From: Nilaparvata lugens
Taxonomy: Eukaryota; Arthropoda; Insecta; Hemiptera; Delphacidae
Reading direction: 5' to 3'
Length of the DNA stretch: 64,000 nt
NCBI RefSeq assembly: GCF_014356525.2
Contig: NC_052506.1
Coordinates: 21,355,916 to 21,419,915 of the forward strand
A model generated the notes under the pieces. It had not been told where the DNA came from, made no database searches, and saw only the letters and a list, made by a program, of their open reading frames with translations. Shown here in pieces: positions 43,732-55,560 of this stretch. A program made the position numbers and the translations under genes. Within the stretch, counting starts at the first letter, position 1. Every line of letters begins with the position of its first letter.

Positions 43732-44600
43732 TAACTCTGTTATTTTCATTTCTCATTGTCGTTGAAAGCACAAAACCCCTGCCACTATCCTACGCTTATA
43801 TTTTGAGCTCAATTATTATCTCGGGTACAATTTTATTTTTTTACTGAGTCGTAGAATTATCAGTCAATTGTGATAGTGTTCTTGTGTGTTTGTCAGAAAG
43901 TAAAACGTATAAATATCAGTGCTTCAATTTATTTTTTCCCTGTAGAATGTTAAGATTGCAAGAAAATGTCACTGAATTATAAGATTTGAAATTTTGTTGA
44001 GTTACTCAAGAAACGTTTCTAAGAATATGGTACTTGGCCTGTAATTTATTTTTTCCACTTGGTAAAAACAGTGAAGACTCACTAATTTGAAACTCAAAGG
44101 ACTGTGGAAAGTTTTTAATCAACGAATCCTAGGAAATTAGACAGTTAGATTTACTATTATCGTCAGATATTTGAGTTATTGAAAATTTTCAGTTGAAAAG
44201 TTTGAATTGATAAGATTTCAGTATCAGTTTTGTAGATAATGCTTACATTTTAATATATTGAAATACTTGAATTTATTCAAGACTTATGAATTAGAATACT
44301 TGAGAAAAATACTTATGTACTTTTATTGGTTTTACTAGACAATTCTTATGTTAAAGACCTCTTGTTTGTAAGCGTATTGTTGGAAACCGTTCTTCAGGTA
44401 GCTACCGTCAGTTAGCTAAATACCTACCGTACCTACTTTTAGCTTTCTTTTGTATTAGTACAAAAGCTTCTAATAAGAGATTTCATTAATAGTAATAATG
44501 ACTACTACTACTAATAATAATAATACTATTGAGTAGGCTATGGCTACTATCAAGTACCGTAGCTATTCTGAGCATATATGAATAAATAGCTAATATAAAT
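43732..44600 (+). other. CypB: cyclophilin 3' untranslated region (inferred)
   Basis: AT-rich sequence after the stop with a canonical AATAAA at 44581-44586. An (ACT)/(AAT) trinucleotide run lies at about 44500-44530. The hAT element begins 160 bp beyond the signal. Confidence 0.45.
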
Positions 44601-44762
44601 CATATCAAAAATGCATTATCATCATCATCACCATCGATAGAAACATCATTTGTTCAGTATGCTAATGTAAATATTAGTGTTAATTGTAATGAGTGAAATT
44701 TTGAATTATGCTTGTAGTGATACGTGTGGAATTAGCACTAAACGTGACTGCACCTTAATATC

Positions 44763-47301
44763 CATAGGCGCCGACTCCATGGGGCCCAAGGGGCTCGAGC
44801 CCCCCCAAAAATTTAGTTGAGGGGGCGGAGCCCCCCCAATAATTTGTTGAGAAGGATAATTACATTTTGCTTGTAAGTTTAAAGCATCGCGTGATACGCT
44901 ACTATAAACTCTTTAAACAGTACTAAACCAATTACTCTCAACACAATGTCATACTGTGTTGTGCTTTTACGAACTTAATACGATGTAAAACTGAGTAAGT
45001 TTAGCCAAAGAGATGAGTGTTGAAGCATGAGGGTAAGGGGAGTCATAGATAGTTATAAGAATTTGGAACTGTGCTGCGACGCGAACCACTGTTATTGTTA
45101 TTGTCTACTTGTTATTGTTATTGTCTAGAAGGCGTAGAGGGCGACGACCCGGTAAGTCAAACAACCCACCCCTCCCCGCACACTCATGCCAAAAATTGCG
45201 CCACTGCTCCTGCACTCACTCTAGCAGTGTGTCCAGCCGTAGTACATTTTGCGAGGGATATTTTGATAATTAGTACTTAATTTTTCCCGGGCTGGACACA
45301 CTGCATTCTAGTCTGTCTTGTGTTGTGTAGTTGTGATAGTTGGCTAGTTGGTTTATATGAGACTCCTAATACCGAAGCACAAACTCTTTTCAAAATTGTT
45401 AAGGACATTTTTGCGCGGCTTAATTTACCTATTGAAAAATTGAGAGGACAGTGCTATGATGGAGCGGCAAACATGAGAGGAAGATTTAAAGGCCTGCAAA
45501 AGTTACTTTTGGATATTCAGCCCCAGGCACACTACGTGCACTGTACAGCCCATAGTTTGAACTTAGCAGTGCAGGACAGCCTTTCTTGCCTCCCATGCAT
45601 GAGGGATGTTATGGCCTTAGCCAAAGATCTAATAAATACAGTTAAGGAATCTAACAAAAGAATCAATTTATTTAGAAACATACGCCTCGAAAGTGAAAAT
45701 GATCAAGCCAATCTTCGACCACTTTGCCCGACCCGATGGACAATGCGAGCTTCAAGTATACAGAGGATTTTGAAAAACTATGAAGATCTCCTACAGTTTT
45801 TTGAGATATTTTCCTCAACAGACAAAACTGAAGCAGGTTATAAATGTGCGGGTTTTCTTGAATCTATGATACTGTTCAGGACTTATTTATTTTTGAATTT
45901 ATATTGCCATGTAATGAACGTAGTAGAAGAAGTTAACGAAAACATTCAGAGCCCTCATCTAAGTGTAACTGAAGTGGAAGGCATGTTTAAAGGATTGATT
46001 AGCATTTTAGATGATAAGCGAGATGGCTTTGAGGAGTTTTGGAAGTCGTGCTTAAAAAACAAATTTTCACAAGTAGAAGAGCCTGTGATTCCAAGGAAAC
46101 GGCGCGTTCCAAATAGATATGAAAACGACGGAGCCAGCTCACCACATAACTTCAACACCCCAAAGGACTACTTCAAAGCTCTCTACATCGAGGTGTGTGA
46201 AACGGTGCGATCTTGCATCAAAGAACGCTTTGAGTCCACGGGCTTGTCGCGGCTCGTTGCGGTCGAAAAAGAGTTTTTGAGTGTGTTAGTGGCGAACGAA
46301 GAAGGTTCAAGTTTCGAACAGTCGAAAGATTTTTTAAAAATGACCTGGATGTTGAAAGGTTGCAAATACATCTAAACATGTTAGCCGATATTAATAGGCA
46401 AAATAATTTAAAAATGAAATCAATGCGTGATGTAAGGAAATATCTTTCACAAGAGCCAGCCATTAAAAAAATGCTGTCAGAAGTGGTTAAAGTGATCAAG
46501 CTTCTTCAAGTAGTGCCAATTTCGTCGGCAACGGCAGAACGCTCTTTTAGTGCACTCCGTCGACTGAAGACGTATCTGAGATCAACAATGGGACAGAAAC
46601 GGCTGAACAATTTAGCAGTCCTTCACGCCCACCGTGATGTCCTGGACGAAGTTCACTTGAGCACGGTGATGAACGAGTTTATAAGCAGCAATGAACTCAG
46701 AAGGCATACTTTTTCAATGGTATAAGGAGAAGGACATTGGCCAATCAATGGATATGTATGTAAGTTAAACTGAATTAAATACAGTAATTATTTTATTCTT
46801 CATACTCTCTGTATTTTAAGTAAGTAGACCTAGGCTTTTTATCTTCTGAAAATTGGCTTTTCGAGTAATATTAGATATTCTTTATGCTATTTTTAGTTCA
46901 TTAATTTTGCTCATTTTTATTTTATTTTAGTGTGAAAGAGTAAAATGTGATTTGTTTCTGCCTATATTCTTTATACTGCATAATTAAATACAGCGTTTTA
47001 GGTCTTATAAATTCAAAATTGGTCCATGATTTAGGGACATTGGCCAACCAATCAATATGTATATATACATATTGGGTTAAATACAGTAATTTATTCTTCA
47101 TACTCTCTGTATTTTTAATAAATAGAAAGAAGTAAGCTTTTTTCTTCCATAAATTTGACTTTTTGAAAAATATTTTATACCAGTAGTTAAATAAAGCATT
47201 TCTAGGCCTTATAAATTTTAAAAAAAATTTGTTGGGGGGGGGGGGTTGGCGGACCACCCGGTTAGGGCCCCCCCAATAATTTTGACAAGTCGGCGCCTAT
47301 G
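44763..47301 (+). mobile_element. hAT-superfamily DNA transposon, deletion derivative, 2.54 kb
   Basis: The ends are CATAGGCGCCGACT (44763-44776) and its reverse complement AGTCGGCGCCTATG (47288-47301). A perfect 8-bp target duplication TTAATATC lies at 44755-44762 and 47302-47309. Inside both ends are C/G runs (GAGCCCCCCC; GGGGGGGGTTGGCGG). It carries a 5'-truncated hAT transposase (45320-46725). It inserted downstream of the cyclophilin gene in the same orientation. Confidence 0.93.
45320..46725 (+). pseudogene. truncated, frameshifted hAT transposase (ZMYM1/DUF4371-like)
   Basis: The first frame (45320-46375) begins inside the RNase H-like domain: LRGQCYDGAANMRGRF carries the expected acidic residue and VHCTAHSLNLAVQ follows. 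LCPTRWTMR is the next conserved block. A second frame (46360-46725) continues with VVPISSATAERSFSALRRLK and LNNLAVLHAH, the hAT C-terminal dimerisation domain. The frame changes between about 46320 and 46360, near an A/T homopolymer. The N-terminal BED/zinc-finger and first half of DUF4371 are missing, probably by internal deletion. The closest named relatives from memory are ZMYM1-like hAT-derived proteins. No active transposase is expected. Confidence 0.88.
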
Positions 47302-47605
47302 TTAATATCATTTGAAGCTGTATTTTAAACCCTTGGGCAGTTTGAGTGTTGATAACACTATAAGAATGGGTGAGTAGTAGAATAGAATAATATTTAGTGT
47401 AACCACTTCCTAGATCATCAGAAGCATTACCTTCTTCACAAATAACAAAATTAATTGCAATATTTAAAAGTACATAATACTAACACAATTCAAAAATTAA
47501 GAAAATAATTTAGTCAACTCCAGTGCTAATATTTCAGTAGTCAAAAGATTACTCAAAATTTAGTTATATAGCAAAGAGGATCGTAATAGCTTGTATTACA
47601 ACTAC

Positions 47606-47757
47606 AAGGCCCGATTGCAAAAGAGCCGGTTAAATTTCAACCGTGATTAATTTCACGAGAACCAATTAGAGAAGGCTTTTTGAAGAGACAGCTTCTCTGA
47701 TTGGTTTTCGTGGAATTAATTACGATTAAAATTTTACCGGCTTTTGTGCATCCGCCA
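47606..47757. mobile_element. MITE, GGCCCGGTTGCAC family, copy 5
   Basis: It starts AAGGCCCGATTGCAAAAGAG and ends CCGGCTTTTGTGCATCCG, with inverted core arms around CGAGAACCAATTAGAGAAGG. Lies in the intergenic region downstream of the hAT element. Confidence 0.78.
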
Positions 47758-48138
47758 CTAAAAGCTACTTCGATCCTGTTTGGTAGTAGTATAAGAATAG
47801 TATTTCATTTTCAGTCTTCCTCTAGCAAGATGGATATTTACAAACTTAGCATAGGAAGTATTTCTGCAGTACGTTCCTCCATAATCGTACTGGTTTGAAC
47901 TTGAAAATTGAGATTGTATGTTGTCATACATTACATTACACGGTCTAACCAAGCTACTTGTAGATCTTCACTACTAGACTAGTAACACTAGTTCTACATA
48001 ATATAGTCAAATACTACTTTTATAATGGTGACAGCATATTATTTAGTGACTGCTATTCATTGATATTATTTATAAAGAATTCGGACAGTTTCAAGTGTAT
48101 CTCATAAAGAAAGTCGAGACAGTAGTACCGTTCAGTAG

Positions 48139-48375
48139 GGTACGCGACTAGGTGCCACCCCGACTACTTGTCCCTTGTGGTTTTAAGGGGACAAGTAGAC
48201 GTGAGCCATCCCCGTCTACTTGTCTCCTTTCTGAGGAGGTGACAACTAGTCGGGGGGACACCCTGTCGCGGGAGGGTGCGAGGTGTCAAGTTGTCGTTTA
48301 TGGTCATGACTAGTTGGCACCTCCGGTCCAGTAGGTGTCAAGTAATCGGGGTGACAACTTGGCGGCAATGGTACT
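48139..48375 (+). repeat. left subterminal GC-rich repeat block of the 1.7-kb element
   Basis: Arrays of GTGTCAAGTAGTCGG and GACAAGTAGACG variants in both orientations; near-identical over about 150 bp to 49693-49866. Likely transposase-binding repeats, by analogy. Confidence 0.7.
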
Positions 48376-49619
48376 TTTTTACGAGGGTACAAGTAGTCGT
48401 TTACGGTCACGACAACCTATCCCCTCGACTCCACAATAAATCACCATTCTGGATGGCTCTTCATTTGAAAGTTGGAAAATGAAGCCTAACTACTATCAAG
48501 TTCTATATGAAAAGGCATTGAGATTCCTAATTTTGATATAATAAGATATTTTCAACATCATGTCTTCGTGAGTGAGCCTTTTCAACCATGGTGCAATCAA
48601 GAATAAGTATAGAAACAGACTGAATGTTGAAAGAGCCTCAAAATATTTGTCTAGTATTAGTGAGAAGTTATTTGTAATCTTGAGTAATCAATAAATTCTA
48701 AACCGGTTTCATTAATAAGCTCATTTTTATATTTGATACGTTTCCATATGATTAACCACATGTATTATATATACACATATATAACTTGTAAGCCCCCCAA
48801 AGAATTCGCGTGCAAACTAGTAATAATTGTCAGCTTAGGCAATCCTGAAAGAATATTTCAACGAGAAAACGACAGTGTTGATGAAATCTTTAAATGAAAA
48901 ATTAGTAGTTTAAGTCTAGAATCTGGTATGAACAATCCTTTTAGGGTGTGAGCACGAACTAAGAGGGAATTTTTTGAAACGTTAAATTCAAGGGTGGTTT
49001 GAAGAAATTGAAGTTCTGCTCTGAGCATTAAGAAAGCTATTCTGAGACTGAACTACCTAGACTATATTTTTCCAAATTATCACCTTACAGCTGATTTTTT
49101 CTGCTATTCCTGGAAGCAATTTCACAGTATCATCTCCAAAACTCCAGCATTACAATACAATGTATTGTCATATAATATGGAATGAGGTTTTTTTAGGAAT
49201 TGCATAAAATCACTTATCATGATTAAATAGCAATTGAATAATATTTCATGTCTCAGTTGATAACGAGACTGATAGCTTCATCTGCCATATCATTGATGGA
49301 TGAAAATTTGACTGTCCAAGCATTAGGCTTAATTTACTCGTAAACGGCGCGTCTGACGGGAAAATATAGCTGAACAAAATGTGTTTAGAATTGTGTTCTA
49401 CATCTGGTTCAGTCATCAAAAGGGCTTATTATTCATTTTTTTCTGTTTTCAACCAACTCGAAAAAAATTGTCCTAAAAATAACAAAGACGGCGAATATCT
49501 CCCGAACCGTGCGTTTGACAGGACCAAATGTTACTGGACCAAAAGTGCTTAGAATTCAATTCTACATCATAACCAGTAAAAAAATTACTTGATCCTCCTC
49601 CCTACGCCGCGGGGGTGTA

Positions 49620-49866
49620 ATTTGTGCCAACTGGTGCTCTGTAGGTGACAAGTAGTCAGGGTGACACCTAGACGCCAGCGTGCAAGGTGTCATGTAGACG
49701 TGAGCCATCCCCGTCTACTTGTCTCCTTTCTAAGGAGGTGACAACTAGTCGGGGGGACACCCTGACGCGAGGGTGCGAGGTGTCAAGTTGTCGTTTACGG
49801 TCATGACTAGTTGGCACCTTTGGTCCAGTAGGTGTCAAGTAGTCGGGGGGAAAACTTGACGGCAAC
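49620..49866 (+). repeat. right subterminal GC-rich repeat block of the 1.7-kb element
   Basis: Same orientation as 48139-48375, sharing GGTGTCAAGTTGTCGTTTA and GACTAGTTGGCACCT. Direct rather than inverted arrangement is unusual for a TIR element. An antisense open frame here is a by-product of the repeat. Confidence 0.7.
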
Positions 49867-50301
49867 CCGTTCAGTAGACCCAACTAATAATGACGCCCAG
49901 TAACTTTTTGTTCATTGTATAATGATGGGATTCTGGACAGTTGCTACTGCCTCCTTGTGCATAGATGTGAACGCCATTACTGGCTGCAACTATTGTCTCC
50001 AAAAAATTCTCTCAGCTTTTCTCTATTCTACAATTCGTATCCTTTTTCCCAAGTTCCAATAACTATTTAATGAAAATCCTGTAATATTATACCATCTTCT
50101 TATTTCCTTAACAGTATAATAATTTCTCAATCATCCTATATTCAAGTTTTTATATTTTCTTACTTTTCGGTATTTTAAAATTGTGTCATTCATTTTATTT
50201 GATTGCCTACATCTAATTTATGCCTACATTTAATGTAATTTATTTTACCTATATGTTTAAATTTTATATTAACTCACTCTTTGTTGTTTTTCCATGCTGC
50301 A

Positions 50302-50414
50302 GTCTTATGACATGGATAAAAGCTTCTCTAGTACCAGTGGGAATGTCGTTTACCATTTTAGCAATTTTCCATTATTTCATAAGAAAACTTGATTTGCATT
50401 GCAAATCTGATTGA
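50302..50414 (+). other. weak candidate exon (unrecognised membrane-type peptide)
   Basis: After a CCATGCTGCAG acceptor-like site, a frame reads LMTWIKASLVPVGMSFTILA, then IFHYFIRKLDLHCKSD and TGA. One hydrophobic helix is visible. No partner exon was identified, and the peptide is not recognised. It may be chance. Confidence 0.15.
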
Positions 50415-50923
50415 ATATGTACTCTCAATATATTCGGTGTATTTTGCCCAATTTAATTGTAAAATCAATTAAATAATCTTAATGGTTTTTATAATAATAA
50501 TTTTCAATTCTTAGTTTCCTTTACGGCAATTTTATCTTCAGACAGATTTGTGTTGGAGGCTACTGTATTTTAAATAAAAAAAACTATTGATTGTCAATTT
50601 GTATTGTCTATATATTATTTTTCAATATATTTTTTGATATATCTTTGTCCTAGGCTAACTGTCTATATACATCATTAGTGTCAGTATAAAATTCAGTAGG
50701 CTACATTATCATGATCAACATCATCTATAGAATCTATACAGTTTACAGTATTGTATAGATTCTCCACTGAGAACTTGAGAAGCCGAAATGATTTTCCTTT
50801 TCTTATATCGAGATTATCAATTGCTCATCTTCCATTTTCGAATAAACTTGAACATACGTTGTATAAAGTACCGTTTATCCTACAGTATGTACTATACATC
50901 TATTCTTGTATAGCCTACTATAC

Positions 50924-51280
50924 TATAATGAAGTCCACTTAAAATGGCAGTGTTTGATTAGCAATGGTATTGCTATCCTTGTCTATCATTCAACAAAACA
51001 GATAGCGCTATCTCTTTCTCGCTTTGCTCTGTTGCTAGATAGTCTTTTAACAATTTAGAATTACTAAATAATTATCAAAATATTTCATCTTAATTATGAA
51101 AATTCATCATGAAATTATTGAAAAATATAACTTATTATTTTAAACGAGAATGAACATTAATATTAGGCTACATCAATAAACTTGTATCAGCTACCGTCTA
51201 CACAAGGCATTGACAAGACAGAGGTTCGGCAACGTTTTTCTCGTATCTTTCACCGTGTCATTATAACGTGGACCTCACTT
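50924..51280. mobile_element. MITE, GTGAGGTCCACGTTATAA family, third copy
   Basis: It ends ATTATAACGTGGACCTCACT; the left end (ATAATGAAGTCCACTTAAAA) has diverged. The internal sequence is colinear with the reverse complement of the 30631 copy, including the AGATAGCGCTATC block. Confidence 0.72.
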
Positions 51281-51825
51281 AACTACAATGTGAGATAGCA
51301 TACTAATTTCATTGTTGATTTGATTAAATCGTTTGAAGTATAGCCTAAGTTCAAACTATTTATATTTTACTTGCAATAGGATACTTACACACGAAGCATA
51401 TTTGTGAAGCTGTTTAAAGGTAAGTTCAATTCTTCAGTCTTTATAGTAGCCTACTAATTACCGGTACCTATGCTATTATAGCTTATCTCAGTTACAGTTA
51501 ATCCTATATGAGCGCACTGCATATAGATCTATATTGACTTAATTTACAAAATTATGCGCTCTCTAATTTTTTAGAAAGTGGACGAAATATTAATTTTTCG
51601 AATCTGGACTATATTAGTTTCTATTAAAATAAAAGCTATGACCTTTATATAGGCCTTAAAACAAAGCATCAGGCTTGAAATTCCTGTGTTATTATATAAG
51701 CGGGGGATGAACTATAAAATAATTAATGCCTTATTTAACCAGAGACAAGAAATAATAATTATATAGGATGGAGATTTATTATATTATTATATATAGTGTA
51801 TACCTCCTATACGGTACACAACTTA

Positions 51826-52008
51826 GGCGGGATGCACACCGGAGAAAACGCATTTCGTGAAGCCCTCTTTCATGAAACTTGTTTCATGCAATCCGTTTCA
51901 CTCGCGCATGCATACAAAAGAAACGTTCCCTGCTTAATCTTATCAGTCGATTGCGACCAACTTTCGTTTCACGTTTCCTGGAACTTTTTTCTCTGGTGTG
52001 CATCCTGC
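51826..52008. mobile_element. MITE with GGATGCACACC terminal repeats and TTA duplication
   Basis: The left end GGCGGGATGCACACCGGAGA and right end CTCTGGTGTGCATCCTGC are inverted. TTA at 51823-51825 and 52009-52011 fits a PIF/Harbinger-type 3-bp duplication. The interior has inverted TTTCATGAAAC-like motifs. 183 bp. Confidence 0.72.
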
Positions 52009-52439
52009 TTATCCTATAATATCTATGATTTAACTTAGTACCGTATGGTAGGTACTTTAAGTTCATAAATAATGTAATAATTACAGAAACTACAAGGAAA
52101 CGTAAAACTTCAATATAGGCTAATACAGAATAATTTATTCTTAATTTTTGTTAATATTTTCACAACTTTTCCTATATGCCAACAAAAGAAAATGGAAACG
52201 CATTTTTACGCTTTGCAGTTCACACTTTTCCCAGAAAAACCTATGTTTTGAATTTCTACCGCTGAAATGCATGATCATGATTTGCTATTTTTATAATATA
52301 TCATGTGATTATGAATTTTTTAATGAATAATAGTAGATAGCATGTGGATATGTTCTAAAAATATAATTTAAACATCTCAATTCTCAATTTTGTTTAAAAG
52401 TAGTTTTTCTGTAATATGGCAATTTTGTTAAGTATAGGT

Positions 52440-52793
52440 AGGCTGTTGGCAGATGGCAGCACTGAAATGGCATCAGCAGGTTCTGTTTTCTATTTTGTTT
52501 TGGATAATTCAATTTCAATGTTGCTGACTGCTGACGGAGGAGGAAGATTGTTCGTGATCGTGTATTGAAAGTTTATTATTATTTATGTAAATAATCCTAG
52601 ATCGTTTCAATCTATTGCAATAGCTTGCAAGTGATAATAGTTTCTTGTAATAGAAATGATTTTTTCATTGTCTGGTTATATTAGTTGGGATTTCCAAGTC
52701 CCTGTCTGAATTACATACATAACCTATTTTAATAGAAATGAAAGTGTGAGTTTTTTCTCCATCTCAATCAAGTTTGGTTGTCCTGTGTCAAGG
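52440..52793 (+). promoter_or_regulatory. candidate promoter and 5' non-coding exon of the GOLIM4 gene
   Basis: Slightly GC-richer sequence with GGCAGATGGCAGCACTGAAA and no retained open frame, ending at a good donor (GTCAAG|GTAAAA at about 52788). An acceptor-like TGTTTTAG lies just before the first coding ATG at 58121. Joining them is inference from position and splice-like sites only. Confidence 0.2.
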
Positions 52794-53899
52794 TAAAACT
52801 ACTACACCATAATATCTATCATTATATTTGCTTTTATTCAATTACATCAAAATACCTGTTTCATGTGCAACATAATATATAAACTATGAAGTATAACTAA
52901 CTTGCCTACTTGCCTGGAACTTAGTTTCTTCATTCTATTTCAAAATAGGCCTACTTTGATTCAATCTAACTTAATTAATATTAAAGTTCTAATTCTACAC
53001 ACTATATAAATATCTCTCTCATTAATAATTCTTATACGATAAGTAGTCCTTCAGATTTACGCAAATACTACTAGATTTTAGATAATTATTGACAGTACTG
53101 TAGTGATTCGATAAGCTGATTCTGTTTTGCCGCTATGTTTATAATAACTTTATTACTCACAATATAACTTTAATAAATCACACTTTTCAAAGACTATGAG
53201 TTGATGGTATTGATGCTTATAAATATAAAATGCTTTAAGATTTTTTATATTAATCCATAAAATTTAAAATAAAAAATATGAAGATTAACCGCTGTGACAG
53301 GTGAAATACTAAAATAATTAAGATTGATCATTTTAGCATATATAGGCTAATTATTGTGTACTGATAAATTCATCTGAATGAATCAGTACCCAACTGAAAC
53401 TATATTATTATTTACTCATCATCATTCCATCCATCATTTACTCACATTCGTCAAGCATCAATATTAACTTTATTGATGCTTTCATAACGTGTTTTGAAAT
53501 TAGAAATGGAATTTTTCCATGTTCAAAGAATAATTACCGTATAGGCTTCCAAATGAGCTCATTCATCCATTGCCATAAAGTCATAAAGTAGTTATCCAAA
53601 ATTGTATTAAGATCAATCTAGAAGCATAGGGATTGAACATTTCAACGTACCTGGCAGAATCCAAAGTCAGGGCAGTGGACTGTAAATGATAATTGATATT
53701 AATACCTACAAAATAAATCTCTGGATTCTGTGCATAAAAAACTGATAGCATGATGTGCTGGGAGTATGCCAATAAAAGACAAAATGAGTAAACAAGTTGA
53801 GATTTAATATCAATGAAATAATAGGCAGATGGCCACATACAAAAACAAGTGAATGGAAATTGAATCGAATAAAAATCTTTAGCTGAATCTTAATGATAC

Positions 53900-54276
53900 A
53901 ATAAAGTTAATGTTGAAAAATTTAATGTTACACAAGTTCAGAATCAACGTTACATACATTGAAATAAATTGCATGTCTTGAATTACATTAACACAAGTAA
54001 ATCAGAAATAACAATGCTCTATATATTGAAATAGTTGAATGTCTTGATTGACACTAGTACAAATAACCTTAGAGTAATTGAATGTCTCGGTCGACATTAA
54101 TACAAGTAAGTAAGTTCAGAAAGAAAATGCCTTGGACGACATTAACATAAGTAAGTTCCAAAATCAATATCATACACATTGAAATAGGCGTCGGTGGCCT
54201 TAAGATAACGCTTGTAAGCCAAGGGTAGCTATCAAATACAATGAAACAATTATTAATGTTGAGTACATTAATAGAG
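53900..54276 (-). repeat. degenerate tandem repeat flanking the minisatellite
   Basis: Diverged units of about 70 bp with TTGAATGTCTTGA, GACATTAATACAAGTAA and TACATTGAAATA motifs. A further partial unit appears on the other side at about 55570-55620 (TTTGAATGTCAAGTTAGACA). This suggests the 91-bp array lies within an older array. Confidence 0.6.
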
Positions 54277-55560
54277 GCGACATAGGCCTTCAATGAAAAC
54301 ACTTGTAAGCCAAGGGTAGCTATCAAATACAATGAAACAATTATTAATGTTGAATACATTAATAGAGGCGACATGGGCCTTCAATAAAAACACTTATAAG
54401 CCAAGGGTAGCTGTCAAATACAATGAAACAATTATTAATGTTGAGTACATTAATAGAGGCGACATAGGCCTTCAATGAAAACACTTGTAAGTCAAGGGTA
54501 GCTGTCAAATACAATGAAATAATTATTAATGTTGAGTACATTAATAGAGGCGACATGGGCCTTCAATAAAAACACTTATAAGCCAAGGGTAGCTGTCAAA
54601 TACAATGAAACAATTATTAATGTTGAGTACATTAATAGAGGCGACATGGGCCTTCAATAAAAACACTTATAAGCCAAGGGTAGCTGTCAAATACAATGAA
54701 ACAATTATTAATGTTGAGTACATTAATAGAGGCGACATAGGCCTTCAATGAAAACACTTGTAAGTCAAGGGTAGCTGTCAAATACAATGAAATAATTATT
54801 AATGTTGAGTACATTAATAGAGGCGACATGGGCCTTCAATAAAAACACTTATAAGCCAAGGGTAGCTGTCAAATACAATGAAACAATTATTAATGTTGAG
54901 TACATTAATAGAGGCGACATAGGCCTTCAATGAAAACACTTGTAAGTCAAGGGTAGCTGTCAAATACAATGAAATAATTATTAATGTTGAGTACATTAAT
55001 AGAGGCGACATGGGCCTTCAATAAAAACACTTATAAGCCAAGGGTAGCTATCAAATACAATGAAACAATTATTAATGTTGAGTACATTAATAGAGGCGAC
55101 ATAGGCCTTCAATAAAAACACTTATAAGCCAAGGGTAGCTGTCAAATACAATGAAACAATTATTAATGTTGAGTACATTAATAGAGGCGACATAGGCCTT
55201 CAATGAAAACACTTGTAAGCCAAGGGTAGCTATCAAATACAATGAAACAATTATTAATGTTGAGTACATTAATGGAGGGGACATAGGCCTTCAATGAAAA
55301 CACTTTTAAGCCAAGGGTAGCTATCAAATACAATGAAATAATTATTAATGTTGAGTACATTAATAGAGGCGACATAGGCCTTCAATGAAAACACTTGTAA
55401 GCCAAGGGTAGCTATCAAATACAATGAAACAATTATTAATGTTGAGTACATTAATGGAGGGGACATAGGCCTTCAATGAAAACACTTGTAAGCCAAGGGT
55501 AGCTATCAAATACAATGAAATAATTATTATTGTTGAGTACATTAATAGAGGCGACATAGG
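54277..55560. repeat. 91-bp minisatellite, about 14 units, with higher-order structure
   Basis: Units begin GCGACATAGGCCTTCAATGA and recur at 54277, 54368, 54459 and every 91 bp to 55551. Variants differ at fixed sites: CATAGG/CATGGG, AATGAAAACACTTG/AATAAAAACACTTA, AAGCC/AAGTC, GAAACAATT/GAAATAATT. They alternate in pairs in parts of the array, giving 182-bp and 273-bp higher-order periods. Repeated 65-residue antisense frames (MSPLLMYSTLI...) are by-products of the repeat. Confidence 0.95.

Larger units (their letters stand above)
48138..49868. mobile_element. non-autonomous DNA transposon with 8-bp target duplication
   Basis: GTTCAGTA occurs at 48130-48137 and 49869-49876, directly flanking ends GGGT...ACCC. 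Both ends carry about 200 bp of GC-rich sequence in direct orientation (e.g. GTGAGCCATCCCCGTCTACT at about 48202 and 49693, and CTAGTCGGGGGGACACCCTG). Motifs ACTTGTC and GACAAGTAG recur many times. The middle is AT-rich with no transposase. An 8-bp duplication suggests hAT or P-type mobilisation. Confidence 0.75.

Noticed and set aside
48276..49883. Frames in the GC-rich blocks of the 1.7-kb element
   Set aside because: They fall in repeated subterminal sequence present twice and read differently in each copy.
54069..55557. Series of near-identical 65-residue antisense frames
   Set aside because: They recur in step with the 91-bp minisatellite; the unit is not a multiple of three, so the frames only persist over about two units.
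54277..55560. Regular repeats resembling a CRISPR array
   Set aside because: Units are contiguous 91-bp near-copies with no unique spacers, in an animal genome with introns.
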